A DNA stretch of 64,000 bases from Arthrobacter sp. APC 3897 (GCF_030407495.1 NZ_JASDDG010000012.1:25939-89938); one strand, 5' to 3'; counted from the stretch's first letter, positions 46,631 to 55,716 are shown. The notes: generated by a model from the sequence alone, not told the origin. A program made the numbers and translations.

Positions 46631-47335
46631 TTGGCCCTGCACATGACCACAGAACCGGTCAGGCCCCTGCCCAACCGGGCACCGATGGGCAGCGGCCTGC
46701 AGCAAACCCGGATTGCGGCGGTGCTGGCAGTCAGCTCCGCAGCGGAGCAGCACCTCCCGTGCATCCCGGCAGTTGCGGCCGCTGCGGACACCCTCGTGGA
46801 GAACGGAGTCCGCTGCCTGGCGCTTGCCCCGGCCGGGAACACTCTCAGGATTCTTGAGCATCTGGCCGGCAGGCTGCCCGACGGCGTTGATCTGGGGCTC
46901 GCTTCACTGCCGGCGCCGGAGGATGTTGTCCGGGCAGCCAACGCCGGCGCACGCTTTGTCATGTCCCCGCATGTGGCTCCGGACGTGGTCCATGCCGCCC
47001 GCGGCTGCGGACTGGCCAGTTACCCCGGAGCGATGACCCCCGGCGAGGTCCATCTTGGCTGGCGGACGGGTGCCACTGCCGTCCAGCTTTTCCCTGCCGG
47101 CACGCTGGGACCGTCCTACCTCGCAACCCTTCGGCAGGCACTGCCGGACATTCCGTTGATACCCGGAGGAGGAATCTCAGTGGATAACGTGGCCGGCTGG
47201 CTGGCCGCGGGGGCAGCCGCCGTCGTCGTGGGACGGTCTCTCCTGGGCGATGCCCTTTTGCCCGGCGGGGATCTGCAGTCCCTCGGCCTACGGGCCCGCC
47301 TGGCCTGTGACGCAGCGGGGAACGCGCCCTGCTGA
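46631..47335 (+). CDS. KDPG/KHG aldolase-like protein lacking catalytic residues
   Basis: A 234-residue protein with the class I KDPG aldolase fold pattern: repeated VENGVRCL, a phosphate-binding RTGATAVQLFPAGTLGPS segment and a C-terminal GGGISVDNVAGWLAAGA (phosphate loop). The Schiff-base lysine (K133 in E. coli Eda, FKFFPAE) is replaced by Gln in VQLFPAG, and the Glu of LEVTLRT (E45) is replaced (LALAPAG). So aldolase activity is unlikely; it may be a pseudoenzyme or have another role. No partner Entner-Doudoroff gene is nearby. ATG 46643 is a possible shorter start. Confidence 0.78.
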   Translation: MALHMTTEPVRPLPNRAPMGSGLQQTRIAAVLAVSSAAEQHLPCIPAVAAAADTLVENGVRCLALAPAGNTLRILEHLAGRLPDGVDLGLASLPAPEDVVRAANAGARFVMSPHVAPDVVHAARGCGLASYPGAMTPGEVHLGWRTGATAVQLFPAGTLGPSYLATLRQALPDIPLIPGGGISVDNVAGWLAAGAAAVVVGRSLLGDALLPGGDLQSLGLRARLACDAAGNAPC

Positions 47336-47398
47336 GCGTGCATTGCTGAGATCATGGGAAGAACACACGTCTACAATCTTCACCGGGAATGAGTCCGC

Positions 47399-47860
47399 AT
47401 GACACTCAAAGAGCAGCTCCAGTCCGATATGAAAACCCATATGAAAGCCGGTGACCGCACGGCCCTTATGACGGTCCGCAACGTCCTCGGCGAAATCGAG
47501 ACCCGGGAAAAGTCCGGTAAGACGCCGGTGGATTTGGACGATGCGCAGGTGATTGCACTGCTGCAGAAGGAAGCCGCCAAGCGCCGCGACACCGCCGGCA
47601 TCTACCTGGAGGCCGGGGAAACCGAACGCGCAGCGGCTGAAATCGCTGAAGCCGGGATCATCGAGGCCTATCTTCCGGCCCCGCTGACCGCCGCTGATGT
47701 TGAAGCCATTGTGGACGAAACCGTGGCCGAGCTGACGGCGGACGGCACGGAACTGACCATGCGCCAGATGGGTGCCGTCATGAAGCCGGTCACGGCAAAG
47801 GTTGCCGGCCGCTTCGACGGCAAGGCTGTCAGCGAGATTGTCCGCAGCCGCCTCGCCTAA
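47399..47860 (+). CDS. GatB/YqeY domain protein
   Basis: A 153-residue YqeY protein: TLKEQLQSDMKTHMKAGDRTALMTVRNVLGEIETREKSGK, with the C-terminal helical domain (RQMGAVMKPVTAKVAGRFDGKAVSEIVRSRL) similar to the tail of the amidotransferase subunit GatB, which binds tRNA. Function of stand-alone YqeY is uncertain. ATG 47399 gives the family N-terminus. Its stop overlaps that of the convergent pth2 gene by 4 bases. Confidence 0.92.
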   Translation: MTLKEQLQSDMKTHMKAGDRTALMTVRNVLGEIETREKSGKTPVDLDDAQVIALLQKEAAKRRDTAGIYLEAGETERAAAEIAEAGIIEAYLPAPLTAADVEAIVDETVAELTADGTELTMRQMGAVMKPVTAKVAGRFDGKAVSEIVRSRLA

Positions 47861-48525
47861 ACCCTGACGCCGCGGCCGTCGTTTCCATCGGCGGCCGCGA
47901 CAAACGCAGTGGCCGTATTGGGAGCAATCTCCGTCATCCCGGCATCCACAATCAGCGGTCCGGCTCCCGGCGCCTTCGCGAGCGCCTCAAACTCGGCGCC
48001 CGCGGCAAGCCGGACGCCGGCCCGGCCGGCGCCGTCGTCATACCAGGCAGTGCGTTCCTCCGCGGACAGCGCCAGGTACCAGGCCATCAGGGCATGCGCC
48101 GCCTGGGCGCCTGCCTTGCCGGTGGACATTTCCAGGTCCGCGTTCACAATGATGAGCGGCGTTCCCGGGCTGCAGGCTACCGGATCACCGTCCGGCAGGT
48201 GCGTGCCCGAAACCTGCAGCGCACGCAGCTTCTTGGGCATCTCCTCATAGCTCACCGGTTCAAAGGCCACAGCCTTCGCCCGGCCGACGGCTACGGTTCC
48301 GGACGGTGCGGAAGCCGCCATCTTCTCGAACACCTTTGGTCCCGCGCGGCGGACCGACTTGGTGAACCGCCCGTATACCCAGTTGTCCCAGGCGTCATCC
48401 TCCGTCCGCCGGGCATAAGCGCTCACGCTCGCCACGGCTGCTGCGGCAACTGCATCGAGGTGGGCCGCGGGCTCTTCCTTATCCACGAGCAGAACGATTG
48501 GCTGGACGGTGTCGCTGGGTTGCAT
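47857..48525 (-). CDS. Peptidyl-tRNA hydrolase, Pth2 type
   Basis: A 222-residue protein whose residues about 115-222 carry the Pth2 domain: SPGTPLIIVNADLEMSTGKAGAQAAHALMAWYLALS (catalytic region, MSTGKAGAQAAHA) and PGAGPLIVDAGMTEIAPNTATAFVAA at the end. The N-terminal half (QPIVLLVDKEEPAAHLDAVAAAAVASVSAY...GRFTKSVRRAGPKVFEKM) is an added actinobacterial domain. It recycles peptidyl-tRNA. Bacterial cells usually rely on Pth1; this archaeal/eukaryal-type copy is common in Actinobacteria. Confidence 0.88.
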   Translation of the reverse strand: MQPSDTVQPIVLLVDKEEPAAHLDAVAAAAVASVSAYARRTEDDAWDNWVYGRFTKSVRRAGPKVFEKMAASAPSGTVAVGRAKAVAFEPVSYEEMPKKLRALQVSGTHLPDGDPVACSPGTPLIIVNADLEMSTGKAGAQAAHALMAWYLALSAEERTAWYDDGAGRAGVRLAAGAEFEALAKAPGAGPLIVDAGMTEIAPNTATAFVAAADGNDGRGVRV

Positions 48526-48650
48526 GCCTCTAGTTTTTCACGCGGCGGGTCAGGTTTTTTTACGGTCCGACGTCCGGTGCACAAACCTGAGGGTGACGAT
48601 TTCGAACGGGCGGAGCAGCAGCGCTGCCGGTTGCCCTGCTCCGGGAGGCG

Positions 48651-49070
48651 TTAGAGGCTGACGGCGGCCGTCATCTCGTTGACGAAGGCTTCGGTTTCAG
48701 CGGCGTTCCGAAATCCGTAGGACACCTCGCGCACAGCTTCCTCGCGGGATGCAGGAACGCTGTAATATTTGAGGGCTTCGAAGCTGCCCGGCTCCGTTAC
48801 CGGCTCCACCAGCGAACGGTGCGCCAGATGGGTGAACTGGCGCATCGTCGGATCAATCCGCCACTGCGCCGTCTCAATCCAGAAGTGGTCCCCCATGCCT
48901 GAGCTTCCGCTGGCCACACGGATATCTTCAATGCCCGCGCCTGCCATCAGCCAGGCCAGGGTGAACGATGCCGGGGCGCCCAATCCGGAGCCGTAGGGGA
49001 TGTGGGCCTCAGCCACGGCCGCTGTTTGCTCGGCAAGTCGGGTGGCTTCCTGGTGGCTGAGTGTTCGCAT
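48651..49070 (-). CDS. Conserved protein of unknown function (139 residues)
   Basis: A 139-residue protein with a GMGDHFWIETAQWRIDPTMRQFTH segment (about residue 60-83), an H...D arrangement like that of the transglutaminase/papain-fold families, but no candidate active-site Cys is seen, so it may be inactive or unrelated. ATG 49070. It is divergent from the MbcA/ParS-like gene at 49209 with 138 bases between them. No family assignment is made. Confidence 0.6.
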   Translation of the reverse strand: MRTLSHQEATRLAEQTAAVAEAHIPYGSGLGAPASFTLAWLMAGAGIEDIRVASGSSGMGDHFWIETAQWRIDPTMRQFTHLAHRSLVEPVTEPGSFEALKYYSVPASREEAVREVSYGFRNAAETEAFVNEMTAAVSL

Positions 49071-49208
49071 GTCTCCATAATCCCAGCCGGAGGCGGACAG
49101 AACCTATTTGGCCCTCCGTCCGGGCTCATGAAAGAGCTTTCCCCCTGCCGGACCTGCGGGAGCTGTCAGCCCTGCCGCCGTCGCGCGCGGCGGTTGTACC
49201 GTTGAATT

Positions 49209-49688
49209 ATGAGCGACCGAGACACTCCCCGGCAGCAGAATCCGCAACCGGCCAGCCCCCTTTCTGCGACTCCCTCCGGGCAGAAAGCCGAAGCTCTCTG
49301 GCGTGCCATGGAGCAGGAACACGGCCTGTACTCCATCTCCGAAGCCGCTCAGCGGCTGGGGTTCGGTGCCGGCCCCAACCTTCGGGCCGGGCAGCTGACG
49401 GGCAGGGGCCGGGTCCTGGCCGTGCAGCGCGGCGGAACGTTCCTGTATCCGGGTTTCCAGTTCGACGAACCCGCCGGCCGCACTGTCCCTGCGGTCAAGG
49501 ACGTTGTCCGCAGGGGGCGCTGGGCCGGGTGGAAAGATGAGCAGATTGCCCTGTGGTTTTATAGCCCCAACACTTCCCTGCAGGGAAGGCGCCCGGTTGA
49601 TGTCCGGGATGATGAGGAAAAACTGATCACCACCGCCGAAAAGGACATGGGCGGCGCACCCGGCGCGAGCTCACCGTCCGGTTCTTAG
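49209..49688 (+). CDS. MbcA/ParS/Xre antitoxin-like protein (DUF2384 C-terminus)
   Basis: A 159-residue protein. The N-terminal half has a HTH-like unit ([26 protein letters not shown]...[20 protein letters not shown]) and the C-terminal half shows the antitoxin toxin-binding pattern [36 protein letters not shown]. Such proteins normally neutralise a RES-domain toxin, but no RES-type gene is adjacent: the neighbours are the 139-residue unknown (divergent) and a cysteine desulfhydrase (convergent). It may be an orphan regulator. Confidence 0.72.
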   Translation: MSDRDTPRQQNPQPASPLSATPSGQKAEALWRAMEQEHGLYSISEAAQRLGFGAGPNLRAGQLTGRGRVLAVQRGGTFLYPGFQFDEPAGRTVPAVKDVVRRGRWAGWKDEQIALWFYSPNTSLQGRRPVDVRDDEEKLITTAEKDMGGAPGASSPSGS

Positions 49689-50764
49689 CCCGGCCAGCGG
49701 CCGGTCTCAAACAGTTCCGCCAGCGCGGCCGCGGCCGGCGCCGGATCCAGTCCCCGCGACGCGAGCCAGCCGTCGTCGCCGTAGGAAGCGGCGTAACGGT
49801 CCCCGGAATCGCACATCAGGGACACAATGCTGCCTGCCCGGCCTTCGGCTTCCATCTGCGCCCCCAGCTGCCACACGCCCCAGAGGTTGGTTCCGGTGGA
49901 AGGCCCGGCATGGAGGCCTGCGGACTGGTACAGGTGCCGCGCGGCCGCCACCGAGGCGGCGTCGGGGACCTGGATCATGTGGTCGATGACGGCGGGCACG
50001 AAGCTGGGTTCCAGCCGGGGCCTGCCGATGCCTTCGATCCGGGAGGGACCGCCGACGGCGGGAGCCCCCGGATTGCGCCAGGCCGGGAAGAACGCCGAGT
50101 TTTCCGGGTCCACGACGGCCAGCCGGGTGGCGTGGCGGTGGTAGCGGATATAACGGCCGATCGTTGCGCTGGTGCCGCCGGTTCCGGCGCCCACCACAAT
50201 CCACTCCGGCACCGGATAGTCCTCGAGTTTCAGCTGGCCAAACATGGACTCGGCAATGTTGTTGTTGCCGCGCCAGTCGGTGGCACGTTCCGCATACGTG
50301 AACTGGTCCATGTAGTGGCCGCCGGTACTGCGGGCAATCTCTTCAGCCGCCGAGTACACCTCTGACGGATCGTCCACGAAGTGGCAGCGGCCGTTGTACT
50401 GCTCGATCAGCGCGATCTTCTCCGCGCTGGTGCTGCGCGGCATGACAGCCACAAACGGCAGGTCCAGCAGCTGGGCGAAGTAGGCCTCCGACACGGCGGT
50501 GGACCCGCTGGACGCTTCCACGATGGTCATGCCGCGGGTTATCCAGCCGTTGACCAGGCCAAAGAGGAAGAGCGACCTCGCGAGCCGGTGCTTGAGGCTG
50601 CCGGTACGGTGGGTGGACTCGTCCTTGAGGTACACCTTCACCGACCAGCCCGAGGGAACGGGGATTTCAAACAGGTGGGTGTCGGCCGAGCGGTTGCTGT
50701 CGGCTTCGATGCGCCGGATGGCGTCTACGGACCAGCGGCGGCTCTGGGTTGGGGGAATAATCAC
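49685..50764 (-). CDS. Cysteine synthase-family PLP enzyme, L-cysteine desulfhydrase-like
   Basis: A 359-residue fold type II PLP enzyme with the lysine in [20 protein letters not shown], the phosphate loop [16 protein letters not shown] and [15 protein letters not shown] near the C-terminus. It resembles mycobacterial Cds1, which converts cysteine to pyruvate, sulfide and ammonia. GTG 50764 is preferred; an upstream GTG at 50788 would overlap the sigma factor gene by 19 bases. It follows the ECF41 sigma gene by 5 bases, so it is probably in that operon. Confidence 0.87.
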   Translation of the reverse strand: MIIPPTQSRRWSVDAIRRIEADSNRSADTHLFEIPVPSGWSVKVYLKDESTHRTGSLKHRLARSLFLFGLVNGWITRGMTIVEASSGSTAVSEAYFAQLLDLPFVAVMPRSTSAEKIALIEQYNGRCHFVDDPSEVYSAAEEIARSTGGHYMDQFTYAERATDWRGNNNIAESMFGQLKLEDYPVPEWIVVGAGTGGTSATIGRYIRYHRHATRLAVVDPENSAFFPAWRNPGAPAVGGPSRIEGIGRPRLEPSFVPAVIDHMIQVPDAASVAAARHLYQSAGLHAGPSTGTNLWGVWQLGAQMEAEGRAGSIVSLMCDSGDRYAASYGDDGWLASRGLDPAPAAAALAELFETGRWPG

Positions 50765-50769
50765 CCGAT

Positions 50770-51717
50770 TCAGCCTACAGCCGGGCACTGCAGGTGAACG
50801 AGCTTGTCCGGGTTACGCATTGCAAACACCCCGTTGATCCGCCCGCCGCCAAGACTCACTTGGAACACCGTGGTGATGACGCCGTCTTCACGGAAGGCCA
50901 CCGCAGGCAATCCGTTCAGTTCCACGAACCCAGGAACCGCGCCGGCCGCGTATTTCGAGGCCAGCCCAAGCATCAGCCGGGCCACCTTCTCCGGCCCGAA
51001 CACGGGCCGCACCGCGGCGCTGGCCTTGCCGCCTCCGTCGGAGTGCAGCACCACACTGGGTGCGAGCACGTCCAGAAGTGACTGGAGCCGGCCGGTGAGG
51101 GTAGCTTCAAGGAACCTTTCGACGGCGGCCCTGTGCTCAGCGGGATCCGGAGTGGACCGGGGCACCCCGGCCCCTACGCGGCCCCGGGCACGGTGCACCA
51201 GCTGGCGCACCGCCGGCTGTCCTGACTCCAGTGCCCCGGCGATTTCCGGATAGCCGAAGCCAAACACGTCGTGCAGGATGAACGCAGCCCGTTCCGGGCC
51301 GCTCAGGGTCTGCAGGACCACCAGCATGGCCGTTGAGACTTCAGCTGACGTCAGTGCGGCGGCTTCGGGATCTGTCCCGGCCACTGGTTCACCGCCGGTG
51401 GGGAGCGGCTCCGGAAGCCACTCCCCGGGATAGTCTTCGCGCCGCCGGGCCGCGGAACGGACGGCGTTCAGTGCCAGCCTGGCGGCAATCCGCGCCAGGT
51501 AGGCCCGCGGGTTGGCCACCGCCCTGTCTACCGCACGCCACCGCAGATAGGTTTCCTGGACGATGTCCTCGGCTTCAGCCACTACTCCGGTCACGTCGTA
51601 GGCGATGGTGAAAACCATGCCGCGATGGGCCAGGAAAGCGGCGTCACGGTTCAACTCAGGGCCGGTGCCTCCCCCTGAGCCGCCGCCGCTGTCCTCATGC
51701 GCGGACCTTTGGGCCAT
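50770..51717 (-). CDS. ECF41-group extracytoplasmic-function sigma factor
   Basis: A 315-residue sigma-70 factor with sigma2 ([38 protein letters not shown]) and sigma4 ([26 protein letters not shown]), followed by a SnoaL-like C-terminal domain. The three ECF41 signature motifs are present: WLPEP in the linker, DGGGK in the extension and NPDKL near the end, so the C-terminal part is the built-in regulator (no anti-sigma gene). ATG 51717 has GGAG eight bases upstream and lies inside the oxidoreductase gene (67-base overlap). Downstream is the cysteine desulfhydrase gene. Confidence 0.93.
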   Translation of the reverse strand: MAQRSAHEDSGGGSGGGTGPELNRDAAFLAHRGMVFTIAYDVTGVVAEAEDIVQETYLRWRAVDRAVANPRAYLARIAARLALNAVRSAARRREDYPGEWLPEPLPTGGEPVAGTDPEAAALTSAEVSTAMLVVLQTLSGPERAAFILHDVFGFGYPEIAGALESGQPAVRQLVHRARGRVGAGVPRSTPDPAEHRAAVERFLEATLTGRLQSLLDVLAPSVVLHSDGGGKASAAVRPVFGPEKVARLMLGLASKYAAGAVPGFVELNGLPAVAFREDGVITTVFQVSLGGGRINGVFAMRNPDKLVHLQCPAVG

Positions 51718-52811
51718 GTGTATGCTCCGCTCCGTTTAGCCTCGCCGCGGATCCACCGCAGCGTCATCCGGCAGATAATTTCCTTCTGGGCAGCCGCCAG
51801 CCTGCCGTGCAGGTGGAAGCGGACCGGGGTGTCATCCGCACGGACAAACTGGACCATCCCGTCGCTGCGGCCAAGGCTAACGCACTGGCCGCCGAATCCG
51901 CTGTTGTGCCGGACAGGGGGCAGCCCGTCCAATCCGCGAAGGATGTTGGCTGCCGCTTCAGCGCCCATCGGCATTGCTGACGCACAGCTCATCCGCAGAT
52001 ACGCGTAGTCCGGGCCGGCAATCACTGCGGCGTCTCCCGCACCGTAAATCCGCGGTTGCCCGCGCCCCTGAAGGTTCGGCTCCACCAGCAGACGGCCGGC
52101 ATGGTCGGTGGGCAGTCCGCTGACCCGGGCGAGGTCCGGAACGCTGAAGCCCGTGCACCACAGCACAAGATCGGCGTCCGCTGCCGCACGCGGATTGCCC
52201 GACGGCGAAACCGGTGTTCCGGTTCGCTGTTCCACGCCGGCACGGCGAAGGCTGCGGGCCAAGCCTCGGCGGGCCCCGGCGGAGACCCGGGGCGCCGGGA
52301 CATCTGCAGCGTGCAGGCTGACACGCAGCCCGGGGTGCCGGTATGCGGTTTCTGCTGCGGTTTCGATGGCGGTCAAGCCGCCGCCCACCACCGCAACCCG
52401 GCTTCCCGGAGCCAACGCCGCCAGGGCACCGCGGGCTTGTTCTGCACCTGCCCGCGTGCTGATAGCGAGGGCTCCGTCCGGGACTTTCGTCTGTCCGGAG
52501 CCCACCGCGTACACGAGATGGTCGTAATCCGCCGTGCTTCCGCCCGCCAGCTGCACAGTCCGCGCCGCGGCATCGATCCCGACGGCTGCGTCTGTTAGCC
52601 GGAAGACACCGGGATGCAGGAGCGATTCAAAGGCCACCGTGGGATCCTTACGTGTCCCGGCCGTGTATTCGTGGAGCCGGATCCGTTCCACGAAGCGTTC
52701 CTCCGGGCTGATCAAGACAACATTGAGCTCCGGGCGCTTCGATGCGGCAAGCCGGTTAGCTGCCATCACGCCGGCGTATCCTCCGCCCAGGACTACTGCA
52801 GTGGTTTCCAT
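51651..52811 (-). CDS. NAD(P)/FAD-dependent oxidoreductase (ECF41-linked COE partner)
   Basis: A 386-residue pyridine-nucleotide disulfide oxidoreductase, NDH-2-like, with an N-terminal dinucleotide-binding GGGYAGVMAANRL (9-21), a second one VVGGGLTAIETAAETAYRH, and the FAD-binding IYGAGDAAVIAG. ATG 52811 has AGAAGGAC directly upstream. It is the first gene of a transcript that also contains the ECF41 sigma gene, whose start lies within it. ECF41 factors are often linked to such oxidoreductases. The substrate is unknown. Confidence 0.9.
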   Translation of the reverse strand: METTAVVLGGGYAGVMAANRLAASKRPELNVVLISPEERFVERIRLHEYTAGTRKDPTVAFESLLHPGVFRLTDAAVGIDAAARTVQLAGGSTADYDHLVYAVGSGQTKVPDGALAISTRAGAEQARGALAALAPGSRVAVVGGGLTAIETAAETAYRHPGLRVSLHAADVPAPRVSAGARRGLARSLRRAGVEQRTGTPVSPSGNPRAAADADLVLWCTGFSVPDLARVSGLPTDHAGRLLVEPNLQGRGQPRIYGAGDAAVIAGPDYAYLRMSCASAMPMGAEAAANILRGLDGLPPVRHNSGFGGQCVSLGRSDGMVQFVRADDTPVRFHLHGRLAAAQKEIICRMTLRWIRGEAKRSGAYTWPKGPRMRTAAAAQGEAPALS

Positions 52812-52859
52812 GTCCTTCTCCTCTTGTGCTTCTCCGGCTAACTGCCGGCTCACACATGG

Positions 52860-52886
52860 GACACCGGCCAAGGCGGATTTGTGACA
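52860..52886 (-). promoter_or_regulatory. ECF41-type promoter of the oxidoreductase-sigma operon
   Basis: On the minus strand, TGTCACA (52886-52880) is followed by 16 bases and TGTC (52863-52860). The published ECF41 consensus is TGTCACA-N16-CGTC; this fits with a single mismatch in the -10 part. It lies about 50 bases upstream of the oxidoreductase start, so the sigma factor should activate its own operon. Confidence 0.78.
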
Positions 52887-52930
52887 GGAAGGGAAAGAGG
52901 GCGTCTTCTCAGCAGGCCGCGGCGACGGTC

Positions 52931-53908
52931 TTATTTGCCCTGCAGCACGCCGGCCAGCCGGTGCAGCTCGGCGGACGTATCAAGTACCGACCTTTCCGCG
53001 CTGGCCAGCAGGCCCAGGATATTCTTCGTCCGGGCGTCATTGGAGGCATGGTTGGTGCCCGGCAGCAGCCGGGCCTGGATCCGCACGTAGTTTGTGTCCA
53101 GGATCCGGCGCAGCCCTTCACGCATCAGCTGCCCCGGGCCGCCAAAAACCATGGCGAAATCCTCTTCCAGCGCTTGGAGGTCAGAGGTGTTGCGGGTTTG
53201 TTCTGCATTGAGCAGCAGCCCGATCGAAGTGCCGGAGGTGCCGGTGCCCAGCGAGACCAGCAGTACGCCGTCGTCGTCATCGCCGCCGTTGTCCCGGGGA
53301 AGCGAAAGGCCCAAGGTGTAGGCCACCAGGGCCGGATCATCGGCGGCCAGCCCGCCGTCCACCAGCTCGCGTGTCTGCCCGCCTGGGTCGGTGTAGGTCA
53401 CGGCAGGAAAAAACCTCGGCAGGGATCCCGTAGCCCGGGCCGCGAGCGCCATGGGTGCATCACCGAGCCGGGACTGGTCCAGTCCCCCGCCGGCGAAGTG
53501 CAGTGCCTGCGTGCTGGAAAGATCGCAGGTAGTCACGGCCACGGGGACGGTGGCCTCGGACAGTTTCGCATCACCGAGGACTTCTTCGAGGAAGCGCTGC
53601 AGGGGCCGGGCCGGATACATTGATGCGCCGGGCGGGAGCGCAGACAAATCCTGCGCGGAGTGGCCCCGCGGAAAGATTGATTTGGCGTTGGAAAAGTTCA
53701 GGTTCCGCAATTCCTTCGCACTGTACGGCACACCGCCGCCGCGGGGGCAGGTCAGGGCAAGGGCAATCATGCCGCCCACTGACGTTCCGACAATGAGATC
53801 GAAAAGGTCCGCGGTCCGTCGGCCGGCCCGCTTCTCCAGGTGGGCGAGCCAAATGATCGGAATGATTCCGCGGACCCCGCCGCCGTCGATGGAGAGGATG
53901 CGCAGCAT
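52931..53908 (-). CDS. Patatin-like phospholipase
   Basis: A 325-residue lipid acyl hydrolase with the anion hole DGGGVRG (8-14), nucleophile S43 in GTSVGG, and the catalytic Asp in VDGGLAADDPAL (about 183). It would act on membrane phospholipids. Patatins often serve as effectors in CBASS phage defence, but no nucleotidyltransferase or HORMA/TRIP13-like gene is beside it. No signal peptide is seen. ATG 53908 begins MLRILSIDGGGVRG. It is separate from the membrane protein gene at 53998. Confidence 0.92.
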   Translation of the reverse strand: MLRILSIDGGGVRGIIPIIWLAHLEKRAGRRTADLFDLIVGTSVGGMIALALTCPRGGGVPYSAKELRNLNFSNAKSIFPRGHSAQDLSALPPGASMYPARPLQRFLEEVLGDAKLSEATVPVAVTTCDLSSTQALHFAGGGLDQSRLGDAPMALAARATGSLPRFFPAVTYTDPGGQTRELVDGGLAADDPALVAYTLGLSLPRDNGGDDDDGVLLVSLGTGTSGTSIGLLLNAEQTRNTSDLQALEEDFAMVFGGPGQLMREGLRRILDTNYVRIQARLLPGTNHASNDARTKNILGLLASAERSVLDTSAELHRLAGVLQGK

Positions 53909-53997
53909 GGCGGCTCCTATGAGTGCGGTGTGGTGCCAACGTCCGATTAACCCTGCCCGTACGGCTGACGGGGGTCAAGGTCCGGGACGGAGATCGG

Positions 53998-54429
53998 TCA
54001 GCTGCGGGTGCCGGTTCCCGGCCCGGGCCGGGCAGGCAGGAGCCGGGCCAGGGCCAGCAAGATGGCCGTGCCGGCAGCGGCGCCACACAGGATCATCACG
54101 ACGCCGACTGCGGCGAGTCCCGAGTCGTCCGCCCTGGCACTGAACGCAAATCCGCCGGCGAGACCCAGAGCAGCCGCGGGGACAAGGGCCGCGGCCGGGA
54201 GAAAGCGTCTCGCGGTAAGCACCAGTCCCCCGGCCGACAGGACTAATCCCGCCACCTGCCACCACTCGTACGGTCCGCTGAGATTCCCGGTCTCGGGATC
54301 AACGTCGTAGGCGGTGTCCCAGCCCAGCCATGCGAACCAGAGCGCACCGGCGGCCGCGAGCACCGCAACGGCCCCGGGCCACGGTCTGCCGGTCGCCCTG
54401 GTCTTCGCTGCGACGGGGGTGGAAGTCAT
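53998..54429 (-). CDS. Small membrane protein with four transmembrane helices
   Basis: A 143-residue protein with four hydrophobic helices (about 19-38, 57-76, 80-99 and 107-130) and a WW pair in PYEWWQVAGL. ATG 54429. No family is recognised. It is divergent from the dienelactone hydrolase gene with 63 bases between the starts and follows the patatin gene upstream on the same strand by 89 bases. Confidence 0.7.
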   Translation of the reverse strand: MTSTPVAAKTRATGRPWPGAVAVLAAAGALWFAWLGWDTAYDVDPETGNLSGPYEWWQVAGLVLSAGGLVLTARRFLPAAALVPAAALGLAGGFAFSARADDSGLAAVGVVMILCGAAAGTAILLALARLLPARPGPGTGTRS

Positions 54430-54492
54430 GGCCCCATCCTGCCATGACGTTCTTCCTAGCCCGGTGTGCCGTCCCTGTGGCAGGGTGTCGGC

Positions 54493-55254
54493 ATGGGCGA
54501 AATGATCGAAACAGGCACAGGGGCCTCCGCTGTTCACTCCTACGTTTCCCGGCCGGAGGGAGACATCAAGGGCGGGGTGGTTGTCATCCACGAAGCGTGG
54601 GGACTGGTTGGCCAGATCCGCAGCGTGGCGGATCGGTTTGCCGCCCAGGGATATCTTGCGGTGGCACCGGATCTGCTGGGTGAAAACGGCATCACAGATG
54701 ACGTTGCCACGGAATTGGGAGAGCAGCTCTTCAACCCGGACCCGGAGCAGCGCCACGCAGCCCAGCCAAAGCTGAGGGCCCTCATGTCCCCGTTCCGCAG
54801 CCCGGACTTTTCGGCCGCCGCGTCGGCACGCGTTCAGTCCTGTTTCGACTATCTGGCGTCCTCGCCCGGCGTGAGCGGAAGAATCGGTGTCGTTGGCTTC
54901 TGCATGGGCGGCACCTTTGCGCTCTCCCTCGCCGTCCGGGAGCCGAGGCTGAAGGCCTGCGTGTCCTTCTACGGACGTGCAGATTATTCAGTTGCGGAGC
55001 TGGCAGCCATCAGGTGTCCGGTCCTGGCGTTTTACGGCGATCAGGACACCGACCTTGTGGAAACTCTTCCCGATCTGGAAGCCGCCATGACCGAGGCGGG
55101 CGTCGACTTCACAGCGGATGTCTATCCCGGCACCGGTCACGCCTTCTTCAACGACGCCAACCGCTTTGCTTATGGCAAGGATGCCGCAGACGACGCGTGG
55201 GCCCGCACGCTTGAGTTCCTCGCCCAGTCGCTGAGCCGGGACGGGCACGCCTGA
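54493..55254 (+). CDS. Dienelactone hydrolase family protein
   Basis: A 253-residue alpha/beta hydrolase. The catalytic triad is C137 (GFCMGG), D183 or D185 (YGDQDTD) and H216 (GTGHAFF), and E34 in VIHEAWG corresponds to the Glu that holds the Cys. Dienelactone hydrolases open the lactone in chloroaromatic degradation, but many act on other esters. ATG 54493 follows GGCAGGG. It stands alone between divergent and convergent neighbours. Confidence 0.9.
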   Translation: MGEMIETGTGASAVHSYVSRPEGDIKGGVVVIHEAWGLVGQIRSVADRFAAQGYLAVAPDLLGENGITDDVATELGEQLFNPDPEQRHAAQPKLRALMSPFRSPDFSAAASARVQSCFDYLASSPGVSGRIGVVGFCMGGTFALSLAVREPRLKACVSFYGRADYSVAELAAIRCPVLAFYGDQDTDLVETLPDLEAAMTEAGVDFTADVYPGTGHAFFNDANRFAYGKDAADDAWARTLEFLAQSLSRDGHA

Positions 55255-55256
55255 CG

Positions 55257-55484
55257 TCAGCGCCAATAATTATTGGCGGCCGCAACGGTGGCAAATTCAA
55301 TGGCCACCACATGACCGGCGGCGATGAGGCCCTCCGGGTTGTTCGTGTAGGCGTCGCGGACGATTTGCTGCACGTGGTCATCGGGCTGGATGGCGAAGGA
55401 CGTCTGCATTGCCAGACCGAGGGCGAGCCGCCGCCCCTCTTCGGGGCTGGCACAGATAAGGGTGTTGTTGGGAACGAGTTCCAT
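55257..55484 (-). CDS. Conserved small protein of unknown function (75 residues)
   Basis: A 75-residue protein MELVPNNTLICASPEEGRRLALGLAMQ, ending in FATVAAANNYWR, which looks like a soluble alpha-helical protein without known motif. ATG 55484 is preceded by GACAC. It lies convergent with the dienelactone hydrolase, 2 bases away. Upstream, 55485-55742 (258 bases) has no gene that I can support. Confidence 0.6.
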   Translation of the reverse strand: MELVPNNTLICASPEEGRRLALGLAMQTSFAIQPDDHVQQIVRDAYTNNPEGLIAAGHVVAIEFATVAAANNYWR

Positions 55485-55716
55485 GGGATGTGTCCTGTCG
55501 AGTTAGACAGTGGCCTGCCCCGCACCACTGGTGCTTTCGGGTTATATGCCGCTACCAGACCCATTGTCCGCAGTCGGCACCGGGACGGACAAGGGCAGCG
55601 TACTCATGCAGGGGCGTCTCTGCCCAAGTAGAAGAATCAGCAGCGTTAACGACGACGGCGCCGCCCGAACCGTGGAAGCGGTCCGGCGCGTCGCCGTCGT
55701 GCGTTGTATTTGGTGC

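Noticed and set aside
52931-53908. The patatin gene as a CBASS phage-defence effector.
   Set aside because: No cyclic-nucleotide synthase, HORMA or TRIP13-like gene lies nearby.
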